Source of the DNA: an uncultured Lachnospiraceae bacterium
GTDB lineage: Bacteria; Bacillota; Clostridia; Lachnospirales; Lachnospiraceae
DNA: 50,264 nucleotides
Assembly (NCBI GenBank): GCA_910588565.1
Contig: CAJUPF010000014.1
Coordinates: forward strand, 1 to 50,264
Direction: 5' to 3'
The notes under the pieces are model-generated. The model ran no database searches, had not been told where the DNA came from, and saw only the letters and a program-made list of their open reading frames with translations. Both the position numbers and the translations under genes were made by a program. This document shows, one piece after another, positions 34,720 to 43,998 of the stretch (positions are counted from its first letter, which is position 1; each line of letters starts with the position of its first letter).

Positions 34720-36771
34720 ATGAAATTTGTCACTGTAAATCAGGAGAAAAAGGCAAAGATTACTGCCTGGTTTAACCGATATTCCCTTTTCGTCCATGCA
34801 GCCCTTTCTGCTATTCTGTGCTTTTCCATTGAAGTGATTTCAAGGCATTCCATTACAGGCGCAGCGAGCTTTTTTGCACAGAGAACCTGGGCTTTTGCTT
34901 ATAATTCATTTGTCATATTCGCTTCCCTGGCTCTGGTCTACCTGATACGCAGGCGCGCTTTAGGCCGTGTTCTAATCAGCGGCTTCTGGCTGTTTCTGGG
35001 CACTGTTAACGGATGCATTTTGTCCAATCGGGTAACGCCTTTTGGCTATACGGATTTAAAATGCATCGCAGATCTGCTGTCTATGCAGAATACCAGTTAT
35101 TTTACCGCGAAAGAAGCGGTGCTTGTTGTATGCGCTGTGACATCGTTTTTGGCGTTTTGCGTATTTTTGTTTTTCAAAGGTCCCAAATTTCAGGGTGAGC
35201 GAAGAAAAATCCTGACGCCATGTATGGTAGGGCTTTGTTTTTTAATGATTCCCGTTACCACACAGGCAGCGCAGAATTCCAATATTTTAGCTTCCTATTT
35301 TGCAAATATCGCGCAGGGATATGAAAATTATGGATTTGTATACGGGTTTTCCACAAGTGTCGTTGACCGTGGAATGAGCAAGCCAAAAGATTATTCAGAA
35401 GAAACGGTACATCTGGCACAGGAAAACTCCAAACAGGAAGCCACCAATAACCAGCATCAGCCGAATATTATTACTGTGCTTTTAGAATCCTTTATTGACC
35501 CGACGGAAGTAAATTACCTGGATTTTTCTGAAGATCCGGTTCCATACTTTAGAAACCTGACCGAACACTATTCCAGCGGTTATCTGACTGTGCCTGTGGT
35601 CGGCGCGGGAACAGCCAACACAGAGTTTGAAATTCTGACCGGTATGAGTATGCAGTATTTTGGCACCGGAGAATATCCTTATAAGACGATTTTAAAACAG
35701 ACCGACTGTGAAAGTATTGCGTCAAACCTTTCCAATATCGGTTATGGAACACATGTCGTACATAATAACGGCGGCAATTTTTACAGCCGCGCCAATGCGT
35801 TTTCTATGATGGGATTTGATTCATTTACAAGCAAAGAACTGATGGATATCCAGGAATACACGCCGTTAGGCTCCTGGCCTACGGACGATATTCTGATCGA
35901 TGAGACGTTAAAAGCATTGGATTCTACGGAAAACCAGCCGGATTTTGTCTATACAATCACCGTACAGGGCCATGGGGATTATCCCACCGAGCAGGTACTG
36001 GATGCGCCTGAAATCCTGGTCAGCGGCGCAAAAGATGAGGCGGCAAACTATCAGTGGGAATACTATGTAAATATGATCCATGAAGTCGATAAGTTTATTA
36101 AAAACCTGACCGATGCTTTAGCCAAGCGGAAGGAAAACACAATTGTTGTCTTTTTTGGCGACCATCTCCCAAGCCTTGGCCTAGAAGAAAGCGATCTGGC
36201 TTCCGGCAATACGTTCCTGACCAGATATGCCACCTGGAATAATTTTGGCCTTGCAAAAGAAGACGCGGACCTGGCCGCATATGAACTGCTGGCAAGCACA
36301 ACGGATGCACTGGGCATTCATGAGGGAACGATTTTTACATTTGAGCAAAACGCGTTGGAAAAAGGGATTTTAGAGAGTGAAGGATACCAGAAAGGACTGA
36401 ATCATCTGCAGTACGATCTGCTATACGGCAATCGCTACGCATATCATGGAGAAGATTTATATCCGGCGACAGAGCTCGTCATGGGCGTAGAAGAAACTTC
36501 CATTGTCAATGTGTGGCCTTCCAACCTTGGATATGCTACGATCAGCGGCAAGAATTTTACCCGCTGGAGCAAGATTTATGTAAACGATAAAAAAGTCCCC
36601 ACCACCTTTATCAACAGCTCCAGGCTGCGGTTAAAACTGGGGGATATCAAAGACGGGGACGTTATCGTAGTCAGCCAGGTAGGTTCCGGCGGCAGCAGAT
36701 TCCGGGATACGCAGGAATTTGTATATACCGATCCCAATGCAGAACATACGGAGACAGAATTAACCGAATAA
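34720..36771 (+). CDS. LTA-synthase-family sulfatase-fold phosphoglycerol transferase
   Basis: A 683-residue membrane enzyme inferred to polymerise or transfer glycerol phosphate from phosphatidylglycerol on the outer face, as in lipoteichoic acid synthesis. Four to five N-terminal helices (about 20-185) precede the extracellular sulfatase-fold domain. Catalytic and metal residues can be placed by family: Glu256 in LLESF, nucleophile Thr298 in GAGTANTEFE, His418 in QGHGDY, and Asp481-His482 in FGDHLPSLG. After about 590 an extra domain (VNVWPSNLGYATISGKNFT...VVSQVG) resembles an IPT/TIG-like Ig domain and is not part of classical LtaS. The start has AAGGAGG. Alone in its transcript, behind a folded leader and ahead of a terminator. 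Confidence 0.88.
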   Translation: MKFVTVNQEKKAKITAWFNRYSLFVHAALSAILCFSIEVISRHSITGAASFFAQRTWAFAYNSFVIFASLALVYLIRRRALGRVLISGFWLFLGTVNGCILSNRVTPFGYTDLKCIADLLSMQNTSYFTAKEAVLVVCAVTSFLAFCVFLFFKGPKFQGERRKILTPCMVGLCFLMIPVTTQAAQNSNILASYFANIAQGYENYGFVYGFSTSVVDRGMSKPKDYSEETVHLAQENSKQEATNNQHQPNIITVLLESFIDPTEVNYLDFSEDPVPYFRNLTEHYSSGYLTVPVVGAGTANTEFEILTGMSMQYFGTGEYPYKTILKQTDCESIASNLSNIGYGTHVVHNNGGNFYSRANAFSMMGFDSFTSKELMDIQEYTPLGSWPTDDILIDETLKALDSTENQPDFVYTITVQGHGDYPTEQVLDAPEILVSGAKDEAANYQWEYYVNMIHEVDKFIKNLTDALAKRKENTIVVFFGDHLPSLGLEESDLASGNTFLTRYATWNNFGLAKEDADLAAYELLASTTDALGIHEGTIFTFEQNALEKGILESEGYQKGLNHLQYDLLYGNRYAYHGEDLYPATELVMGVEETSIVNVWPSNLGYATISGKNFTRWSKIYVNDKKVPTTFINSSRLRLKLGDIKDGDVIVVSQVGSGGSRFRDTQEFVYTDPNAEHTETELTE

Positions 36772-36792
36772 ATACACACATAATTTTAAAAG

Positions 36793-36828
36793 AACTGCTT
36801 CATACTAGAACTATGAGGCAGTTTTTTC
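36793..36828 (+). terminator. Terminator of the LtaS-family gene
   Basis: Arms AACTGC-TTCATA and TATGAG-GCAGTT pair with one mismatch around a small loop and lead into six T (36822-36827). Confidence 0.85.
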
Positions 36829-36927
36829 TGTAACAGTTTGGCCTTCTGGCTTCACTGCTGCTGAACTGCTGCTTTTCATTTCACTGGAAATGCAATACTG
36901 TTTTAAAGCGCAGAAAAAGGAGTCACT

Positions 36928-38463
36928 ATGAAAGATTTTAAACAAGAATTCTGGCCGGATATGAAAGAATTTCGGGATGTTACAAACCGTTTTTATCAGG
37001 GAGAACTGACAACGGCACAATATAAGAGTATTTCAGGCGAATTCGGCAGTTACGCCCAGAGGGGCGGCAAGCGCGGAATGCTGCGCTTACGGCTTTGCGG
37101 CGGCCGGATTACCAAAGATTCTCTTCGGTTTATTGCAGATAGTATTGAAAAATACCAGATTGACCGGATTCATTTTACCACCTGCCAGACAGTACAGCTG
37201 CATAACCTGACAGCAGAAACCATCTGCAGCCTGATTGAAGAAGCGTGGGAACATGGCATTATCACCAGAGGAGGCGGCGGCAACTATCCGCGTAATGTTA
37301 TGGTCTCTCCCCTTACAGGGGCAGCGCCGGAGGATTCTTTTGATCTAATGCCGTATGCCGCGGCTGCTTCTGATTATCTGCTTGGCCTGATTCATACCGT
37401 AAAACTTCCCCGGAAACTAAAAGTCTGCTTTGCCGGCAGCATAGAAAATGAACCCCATGCTACATTCCGGGATTTGGGATTTGTCGCCAATCCGGATGGA
37501 ACCTTCGCCGTTTACAGTGCAGGCGGACTTGGAAACAATCCCAAAATGGGCGTCTGTGTGGCAGAACAGGCAATGGCAGAAGATATTCTGTATTATATCA
37601 AAGCCATGGTCGATACGTTTACTTCCTATGGCAACTATGAAAACCGTGCCAGAGCCAGGACACGTTATATGCAGGATACGTTTGGACCGGAGGGATACCG
37701 CAATGTTTTTCTGCAGAAGCTCGAACAGGTGATGCATTCGGAACAGTTAAAAATTTCTGTCCACCCGGAAATCATTCATAAACAGGGAGACGGAACGATT
37801 TCTCATCCCAGAGTAACCGCCCAGAAACAGCCCGGCCTTTATGCAGTCTATTTTCATCCCATTGGAGGATGCCCAAACCCTGCGATTATGCGGCGCATTT
37901 ATGACACAATTGTTCCCATGAAAGACGTGGAACTGCGGCTGACGCCAGATGAGGGCGTATATTTCATTCACTGTACAGCCAGTGAAGCAGAGACTTTGCT
38001 CCAACTGACAGACGACGGCGCCAGAAATTCCTTTGAAGCCTCTACCGCCTGTATCGGAAACCACATCTGCCAGATTGGGCTTCGGGATTCCCAGGCTTTG
38101 CTAAAATCCTGTATTGATGCCGTGCGGCCCTGCGGCTTTGCAGAAGGCGTCCTTCCCAGGCTGCATATTTCCGGCTGCCCCTCTTCCTGCGGCACACACC
38201 CCATCGGCTCCATTGGATTCCGCGGCGCGGTAAAACAGACCAAAGACGGCCCGAAAGCAGCCTTTGCCCTGTTTACGGGCGGCTGCGCCGAATTGGGAAA
38301 GGAGAAGTTTGGAGAAGAATTATGCGTTATGACAGAAGAGAATATTCCAAAATTTCTGATTGAATTGGGTCATTCCATAGCCAACGATGGTGAGACGTTT
38401 GAGAACTGGATACAGAAGAACCAGGAGAAGTTTTTGAAAATCGCTGAAACGTATGCCGGGTAA
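36928..38463 (+). CDS. Siroheme nitrite/sulfite reductase family protein
   Basis: A 511-residue one-subunit member of the assimilatory nitrite/sulfite reductase family, which uses siroheme coupled to a [4Fe-4S] cluster to carry out six-electron reduction. Both ferredoxin-like half-domains and siroheme-binding halves are present. The cluster/siroheme cysteines are Cys375 and Cys381 (CIGNHIC) and Cys417 and Cys421 (CPSSC), the expected C-x5-C and C-x3-C. AAGGAG precedes the ATG. No partner (cysJ, nirB, asrAB, siroheme synthesis, sulfate uptake) is in the window, so electron donor and true substrate (sulfite or nitrite) are unknown; ferredoxin is the likely donor by family. Confidence 0.9.
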   Translation: MKDFKQEFWPDMKEFRDVTNRFYQGELTTAQYKSISGEFGSYAQRGGKRGMLRLRLCGGRITKDSLRFIADSIEKYQIDRIHFTTCQTVQLHNLTAETICSLIEEAWEHGIITRGGGGNYPRNVMVSPLTGAAPEDSFDLMPYAAAASDYLLGLIHTVKLPRKLKVCFAGSIENEPHATFRDLGFVANPDGTFAVYSAGGLGNNPKMGVCVAEQAMAEDILYYIKAMVDTFTSYGNYENRARARTRYMQDTFGPEGYRNVFLQKLEQVMHSEQLKISVHPEIIHKQGDGTISHPRVTAQKQPGLYAVYFHPIGGCPNPAIMRRIYDTIVPMKDVELRLTPDEGVYFIHCTASEAETLLQLTDDGARNSFEASTACIGNHICQIGLRDSQALLKSCIDAVRPCGFAEGVLPRLHISGCPSSCGTHPIGSIGFRGAVKQTKDGPKAAFALFTGGCAELGKEKFGEELCVMTEENIPKFLIELGHSIANDGETFENWIQKNQEKFLKIAETYAG

Positions 38464-38470
38464 TTCAAAA

Positions 38471-38544
38471 CCTGCACTCCGTGATTTGTCTGTCAAGCAT
38501 ACCGCAGGCGCCATCTGCTGATGACATTTCAAACAGAGTGCAGG
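38471..38544. terminator. Long nested hairpin between convergent genes
   Basis: Outer arms CCTGCACTC (38471-38479) and GAGTGCAGG (38536-38544) are perfect; inside lie TTTG/CAAA, TGTCA/TGACA and GCAG/CTGC pairs. On the minus strand it is followed by TTTTGAATT, so it may end the mntP-side transcript; the plus side has no T-run. Confidence 0.5.
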
Positions 38545-38567
38545 GAATATCAGAAAATAACATCCAT

Positions 38568-39155
38568 TCAGGCGCCGCCAAGAATGCGTCTTATCAGAAG
38601 ATCAATTCCGGCGCCCCATAAGAGCAGCGCGCCGGTTCCATATGCTTTTGCCTTCTGCTCAAACCCAAAATGATATCCTGTATAAGTCCCTGCAATTGCC
38701 ATTAATATAGAAAACACACAGATCAGCCCCAGCCCAAACCGCAGATTGGTTCCCACCAGGCCAAATGCAATCCCGGCTAACAGCGTATAAACGCCTGTCA
38801 CTGCCATTGCACGGCAGATCTTTTTTCTGCTGAACCGCTCTTCCCTGCATTCTAAAATCCGCTCATTCCGAACCGCTTTCAAAACCAAATGCACGCCAAG
38901 CCCGGCAAAAATCACCACTGCAATTCCATTCCCAATCATCGCTTCATTTTGCGCAGCCCCATTGCTCCGCACACAATATACCGCAAAAAAGCTTCCTGCG
39001 CATAAAACTGCCGCCTGCCAGCCTGCAATCAAAAAGCAGGCCAGGGCAAGCCCTTTCTTTTCTATTGTCGCAACCACGGAGCCCTGGCACTCCATGGTTG
39101 CAAAGATATCTAATGAAATTCCTCCAATAATCAAAATATATTCCATCTGGTTCAT
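38568..39155 (-). CDS. MntP-like manganese efflux membrane protein
   Basis: A 195-residue membrane protein with about six helices. The opening helix carries SLDIFATMECQG, resembling the SLDAFAVA-type signature of MntP (DUF204) with its Asp, and the fourth helix region has related Gly-rich motifs. MntP proteins pump Mn2+ out of the cell. The canonical second-helix motif is less clear, so it may be a divergent relative. Start at the ATG 39155, six bases after GGAG; a TTG at 39161 is not needed. It begins 24 bases after the heptad-repeat gene, so it is probably the last gene of the MMPL operon. Confidence 0.7.
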   Translation of the reverse strand: MNQMEYILIIGGISLDIFATMECQGSVVATIEKKGLALACFLIAGWQAAVLCAGSFFAVYCVRSNGAAQNEAMIGNGIAVVIFAGLGVHLVLKAVRNERILECREERFSRKKICRAMAVTGVYTLLAGIAFGLVGTNLRFGLGLICVFSILMAIAGTYTGYHFGFEQKAKAYGTGALLLWGAGIDLLIRRILGGA

Positions 39156-39179
39156 AAACAACTCCTTATTCAGATGCGC

Positions 39180-41630
39180 TTATTCTTCAGCCTTGATTTC
39201 TCCGGTCTTAATAATAAATTTAACGCTGCCAGTGGTATGCTCTGATTTGCCGCCAAAGGATTCATAAGCTGTTCCGGCGTCCATTACCGCCTGAAGCCTG
39301 TCAACAAAGTCTTTGACATCCCCTTGATAGCTGTTCACCAGTTTCTCAATTCCTTCTTCATCAAACTTTATAATTCCATCCGCAAGCTCTTTTGAACCGT
39401 CTGCCAGCTTCAAAACGCCCTCGGCAAGCTGATTTTTGCCATCCGCCAGCTTCGCTGTGCCACTGTTCAGTTCCTCATTTTTCGATGCCAGCGTCTGGCT
39501 TCCGGTATATAATTTGTCAATGCCATCTGACAGCTGCGGCATTTTGCCGGACATACCGTTCACCGCCTCATTCAAAGCCGCCATACCGGATACCAGGCTG
39601 TGGCCGGAAGCCGAATCCTGTTTCTCAATATTCTGTGCAATCGTCTTCTTGGCCGTTTCCGCTCCTTCCACTGCTGCCTGGCCTGCCGCCTGGCCCGCCG
39701 CGGTCTTTGCAGCTGCCTTCACACTGTCTGCCATAGATGTTCCAATCTGTCCCTTTGCCTGTTCCGCAACGCCTCTTACAACTGCCTCCGCTGTCTGCGG
39801 CGCTACTGACTGGGCTGCTGCAACAGCCACCTGGCCTGCGCTTCCTGTAATCGCCTGCTGCAGGCCCGCCACTGTCGCCTCCGCCGCTGCCTGGCCTGCT
39901 GCCTGGGCATTGCCGTCATTGATCATCACATTTGCAGATGCCGCCGCTGCCAGAATATCCTGCAATGCCGCAATCTGCTCCGCAGAAAAACCAGCTGCTG
40001 CCAGCTGCTGTGCCATAGCCTGCGCCTGTGCTGCAATGGCTGCTTTTCCGCTGTCAGACTGGGCATACTGCATCTGTCCAGCCGCCTTTACCGCCGCGCT
40101 CAGCTGCTGCAGCTGCGCCCGCATATCGGCATTCTGCTGCAGCTGGGCTGCCGCCGCTTCCGTCGCCTGCGCCGCAATCTGGGAAGACTGGGCATTTACG
40201 GTATCTGCTGCCTGCTGTTTTACAGCCGCAAGATTAGCGTCAGAGGTTAAAGACGCACTAAACTGTGCCTCCGCCTGCGTCTTGATGTTCTGATAACTCT
40301 GCGCATTAGAATCATCCGCAAACTGTGCCTCAACCGCGCGTTCCGCCGCCGCTTTCGCAGCTGCCGCTGCCTCCTCTTTCTCCTTTTTGCCCATTGCCGT
40401 ATGCAAAGACTGATCCAGCGTCTTTACGCCTTCATTTAATGTATTCACGCTGGACGCCAGCTGAGATACTCCGCTAATCAGCGTAACAGACTGGTTTTTC
40501 AGGGTTCCGATCCCATCCGCCAGAGTCTTTGCGCCCTCCGTATACGCCGCTATCCCACTTTTCAGAGAATTAACCCCATCGGAAAAATCCCCCATTTTCT
40601 CATCCAGCGTATCCAGGCCATCTGACAATTCACCGGAACCATCTTTCAGCTGCCCCATGGCGTCTGTCAAATCCTCGATCTTTTCATCCACATTGGATAA
40701 GTCCAATGTTTTATCACCGGAAAACTCCGTACCTTTCGCTACCACCGTCATCGTCATACCCAGTTCAAAATTCTCTGCGTCCGCTTCCACTTCCACATAA
40801 TCCGGGATTGAAACATCCTCAGAAAAATCCTCACCGGAAATATCCAGGCTCTCTTTTAATCCCGGCATCGCCATACCAAAAGCCAGATTGCTGTCTCCAT
40901 TGGAAACCACTTTGCCATTTGTCACAACTACATTAGAAAAACTCTCATCCAGAACCATTCCCGACACCACTGCAAAAGGCACATAAACATCACCGCTCTT
41001 TTCATGGTTCGTATAATCAAACCGTATTTTTACCCGTCCACTCTTTCCTGCAATCTCTTCCGGAGACATTTCTTTTCCATCCAGATAATACGTAAGAGCC
41101 ACCGTTACAGGCGCCGCTTTCGCTGTCGTCCCCTGATAATAGATATCCTTTCCTTTCGCCTCCCAGCTTAACTTGTTCCCATTCTGCTGAAATGTTTCAT
41201 TTCCTTTTACGTTCTGAATCTCCTTTAAATCCGAAGCATCCTCTAACGTATCCTCGCCCTGCGGATTTTTCAGCCACTCAGATACTATCGTGCTCTCCGC
41301 CTTCCCTGTATTATCCGCAATAATATAAACCGTCTCATCCTTCCCAATCTCTTCCCCTGAAGCATCCTCACCAGAAGCTGTACTCTTATCTTTCAGAAAA
41401 TCCTCCAGCCTGATCTCATCATCCTCATCCCCTGCTTCTTCCGCATCCGCAGAATCGCCCACATCCTCAGGACTATCCGCCAAAACATCATCACCTAACC
41501 TCGTACTCTTTGCCGCATATACGTTATACACAGCCGTACTGCTTCCAATCACCGCAACCGTCAATACACCAGCTACAATCCGAATCATATATTTACTCTT
41601 AAACCTGTTCTTTAACTCTGCTAATTTCAT
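39180..41630 (-). CDS. Membrane-anchored heptad-repeat protein (YhgE/Pip-like) of 816 residues
   Basis: A mostly extracytoplasmic protein anchored by one N-terminal helix (about 17-39). Order: acidic linker (about 45-105), a beta-rich domain (about 105-310), then two blocks of x-x-x-Leu-x-x-Gly heptads (about 315-410, for example LKDGSGELSDGLDTL; and about 680-750, for example LADGKNQLAEGVLKLADG). Between them is a long Ala/Gln-rich, probably coiled-coil stretch (about 415-680). Such heptads are typical of YhgE/Pip and of proteins next to MMPL exporters. There is no C-terminal membrane segment, unlike YhgE. AAAGGAG precedes the ATG. It follows the MMPL gene and is inferred to be its extracellular adaptor. 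Confidence 0.8.
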   Translation of the reverse strand: MKLAELKNRFKSKYMIRIVAGVLTVAVIGSSTAVYNVYAAKSTRLGDDVLADSPEDVGDSADAEEAGDEDDEIRLEDFLKDKSTASGEDASGEEIGKDETVYIIADNTGKAESTIVSEWLKNPQGEDTLEDASDLKEIQNVKGNETFQQNGNKLSWEAKGKDIYYQGTTAKAAPVTVALTYYLDGKEMSPEEIAGKSGRVKIRFDYTNHEKSGDVYVPFAVVSGMVLDESFSNVVVTNGKVVSNGDSNLAFGMAMPGLKESLDISGEDFSEDVSIPDYVEVEADAENFELGMTMTVVAKGTEFSGDKTLDLSNVDEKIEDLTDAMGQLKDGSGELSDGLDTLDEKMGDFSDGVNSLKSGIAAYTEGAKTLADGIGTLKNQSVTLISGVSQLASSVNTLNEGVKTLDQSLHTAMGKKEKEEAAAAAKAAAERAVEAQFADDSNAQSYQNIKTQAEAQFSASLTSDANLAAVKQQAADTVNAQSSQIAAQATEAAAAQLQQNADMRAQLQQLSAAVKAAGQMQYAQSDSGKAAIAAQAQAMAQQLAAAGFSAEQIAALQDILAAAASANVMINDGNAQAAGQAAAEATVAGLQQAITGSAGQVAVAAAQSVAPQTAEAVVRGVAEQAKGQIGTSMADSVKAAAKTAAGQAAGQAAVEGAETAKKTIAQNIEKQDSASGHSLVSGMAALNEAVNGMSGKMPQLSDGIDKLYTGSQTLASKNEELNSGTAKLADGKNQLAEGVLKLADGSKELADGIIKFDEEGIEKLVNSYQGDVKDFVDRLQAVMDAGTAYESFGGKSEHTTGSVKFIIKTGEIKAEE

Positions 41631-41725
41631 AAAAAATAATCTCCTTTCTCAATCCAGCGCCCCTGCCGCCAATCCCCGCAGCAGGCTGCTATTTTATACT
41701 TCATTTATCATCCATACTCCCCCTC

Positions 41726-43855
41726 TTAATTCGCCGCCCTCCTTTCCCTGCGCCGAACCACTCTCCGTGAAACCTCTCCCCGAAATCCCACACTCGTGCG
41801 GACAATCACCCCATCAAACACCATAAACATAGCCGGCAGCACAAACGCCACCACAAACAAACTCACAATCGCCCCCCGCGCAAGCAGCGTACAAAGCGAA
41901 CTAATCATATCAATACTTGAATACATCCCCACGCCAAACGTAGCCGCAAAAAAACTCAATGCACTGACCAGCACAGACTGCAGCGAATGGTTCAAAGCCG
42001 CCGTAACCGCTTCCTTTTTTCCTGCGCCGCCGCTGCGCTCCGCTTTATACTTATTCGTCATTAAAATCGCATAATCCACAGTAGCCCCCAGCTGAATCGT
42101 CCCTATTACAATCGAGGCAATAAACGGAAGAACCGTTTTTGTATAATGTGGAATCCCCATATTAATAAAAATCGCAAACTCAATCACCGCCACCAAAATC
42201 ACCGGAAGCGAAACCGATTTTAAAACAAGCGCGATAATCAGAAAAATCAACAAAATGGAAGCCGCGTTTACACTCTTAAAATCCTTATCCGTAATCTGAA
42301 TCAAATCCTGGGTACAAGGCGCCTCCCCAATCAGCATAGCAGTAGAATCGTAACGCTTGATAATATCCCGTATGCTGTCGCATTGCTCATTTACCTCATC
42401 CGTACCCGTCTTATATTCTGACAGCACATAAATCATCTGATACGTTCCATTATCCAGCATTTCCCGGATATGCTGCGGAACCATTTCTTCTGGAACCAGA
42501 GGCCCTGTAACGCTGTCCAGTCCAAGCGCCAGACTGACGCCTTTTACCTTCTCCAGTTCTTTTTCCATCTGATACGCGTCTTTTTTGGAAAGGCTGCTGT
42601 CTGCAAGAATGACATGGGCTGCTCCCATATCAAATTCTTCTTCCAGAGCATTTCCCGCCTCCACACTTTCCAGCTCCTCCGGCAGCGTTCCCACCAGATC
42701 ATAATATACCGTATTGTGGCTCTGCGCATAATACATCGGGCCAATTACGACCAGAAACAGGATAAAAAACACAGGATAATACTTTGTTACAAACGCGCCG
42801 ATTCTTCCAACGTCCGGTATCACAGGCTTGTGTTTTGTCTTTTCGAGCCATTTATCCATAGCGAGAATCATAGCGGGAAGTATCGTCACACAGCCGATTA
42901 CACCAAATACAACGCCCTTTGCCATAACAATTCCCAGGTCTTTACCCAGAGTAAATGTCATAAAGCACATCGCCAGAAATCCTGCAATCGTTGTAATTGA
43001 GCTCCCCACAACCGAAGTTACCGTCTGGGAAACCGCATTGGCCATGGCCTGATTTTTATCTTCCGGATATTCTTTTCTGTTCTCCTCATAACTGTGCCAC
43101 AGAAAAATAGAATAATCCATGGTCACCGCCAGCTGCAATACCGCAGCAAGCGCCTGCGTAATAAACGAAATCTCGCCGGATATCCTGTTTGTTCCCAGAT
43201 TATACACAATCGCCATTCCGATACTCAAAAGGAAAATCACCGGTATCAGATAGGAATCCATGGTCAGCGCCAGCACCAGCGCCGATAAAAGTGCGGCAAT
43301 CACTACATACATAATCGCCTCGCTGTTGCAGATTTTTTTAATATCCGCAACGACAGATGACATACCGCTCAACAGGCATTGTCTGTTGGTCAGTCCCCGG
43401 ATTTCCTCTATGGCTTCCAGTGTTTCATCTGCAGACATCGATGTGTCAAATGTAACAATCATCAGTGAACTGCCTGTATCTGCGCTTTTTAAAGATGTCT
43501 GAATATCCCCCGGAAGCAATTCCATGGGAACCGCAAGATCCGCTATGGAGCCATACCACAAAACATCTTTCACATGGGAAACTTCTTTTAACTCCTCTTC
43601 TAAAACCGCAATCTCCTTATCTTCCATTCCGGAAACCACACATAAGGAAAACGCCCCGGTGCCAAATTCATTCAGCAGTATCTCCTGCCCCTCCATCGTT
43701 TCAATATCCTTCGGAAGATACGAAAGGATATCGTAGTTGATTCTCGTATGCAGATAACCCAACAATGACGGTATCAGCAGCAGAAAGCTTAAAATCAGAA
43801 TCGGTATCCGAAATTTTACAACTGTTTTTCCAACCTGGTTCATTCTACTGTTCAT
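41726..43855 (-). CDS. MMPL/RND-family transporter
   Basis: A 709-residue polytopic exporter of the MMPL group. The expected symmetry is visible: helix 1 (about 15-33), extracellular loop (about 35-175), helices 2-6 (about 180-340), helix 7 (about 363-380), second loop, and helices 8-12 (about 550-690). The proton-relay motifs appear in both halves: AVTMDYSIFL and GATVDYAILM. MMPL proteins move lipids, siderophores or drugs across the membrane. It has its own promoter (43884-43912), follows a divergent-looking TetR operator region, and is followed by the heptad-repeat protein and an MntP-like gene on the same strand. Confidence 0.9.
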   Translation of the reverse strand: MNSRMNQVGKTVVKFRIPILILSFLLLIPSLLGYLHTRINYDILSYLPKDIETMEGQEILLNEFGTGAFSLCVVSGMEDKEIAVLEEELKEVSHVKDVLWYGSIADLAVPMELLPGDIQTSLKSADTGSSLMIVTFDTSMSADETLEAIEEIRGLTNRQCLLSGMSSVVADIKKICNSEAIMYVVIAALLSALVLALTMDSYLIPVIFLLSIGMAIVYNLGTNRISGEISFITQALAAVLQLAVTMDYSIFLWHSYEENRKEYPEDKNQAMANAVSQTVTSVVGSSITTIAGFLAMCFMTFTLGKDLGIVMAKGVVFGVIGCVTILPAMILAMDKWLEKTKHKPVIPDVGRIGAFVTKYYPVFFILFLVVIGPMYYAQSHNTVYYDLVGTLPEELESVEAGNALEEEFDMGAAHVILADSSLSKKDAYQMEKELEKVKGVSLALGLDSVTGPLVPEEMVPQHIREMLDNGTYQMIYVLSEYKTGTDEVNEQCDSIRDIIKRYDSTAMLIGEAPCTQDLIQITDKDFKSVNAASILLIFLIIALVLKSVSLPVILVAVIEFAIFINMGIPHYTKTVLPFIASIVIGTIQLGATVDYAILMTNKYKAERSGGAGKKEAVTAALNHSLQSVLVSALSFFAATFGVGMYSSIDMISSLCTLLARGAIVSLFVVAFVLPAMFMVFDGVIVRTSVGFRGEVSRRVVRRRERRAAN

Positions 43856-43883
43856 CTCCTCTTTCCTGTTTTTTACATGGAAG

Positions 43884-43912
43884 AGTATATAAAAAAAGAT
43901 CGAATATGAAAA
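43884..43912 (-). promoter_or_regulatory. Promoter of the MMPL operon
   Basis: On the minus strand TTTTCA (complement of 43907-43912), a 17-base spacer and TATACT (complement of 43884-43889), about 30 bases before the start. A small palindrome GAATAT-GAAA-ATATTC (43902-43917) covers the -35 element. Confidence 0.6.
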
Positions 43913-43941
43913 TATTCAATCTTTTCCATTTGTTTTTATTT

Positions 43942-43969
43942 CATATACAAAACCGTAAATTTGTATATG
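43942..43969. promoter_or_regulatory. Candidate TetR operator
   Basis: Perfect 10-base arms CATATACAAA (43942-43951) and TTTGTATATG (43960-43969) around 8 bases. It lies between the TetR stop codon and the MMPL promoter, about 30 bases upstream of the -35 element, where a TetR-type dimer could bind. Confidence 0.65.
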
Positions 43970-43998
43970 GGACAAAAACACCCTTTTAAAATTGTTTA

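Noticed and set aside
39156..39161. TTG at 39161 as start of the MntP-like gene
   Set aside because: It lies directly behind GGAG with no spacing; the ATG at 39155 is correctly spaced.
39436..40293. Plus-strand 285-residue Ala/Cys-rich frame
   Set aside because: It is the mirror of the Ala/Gln-rich coiled-coil part of the heptad-repeat gene; no ribosome site and biased composition explain the long frame.
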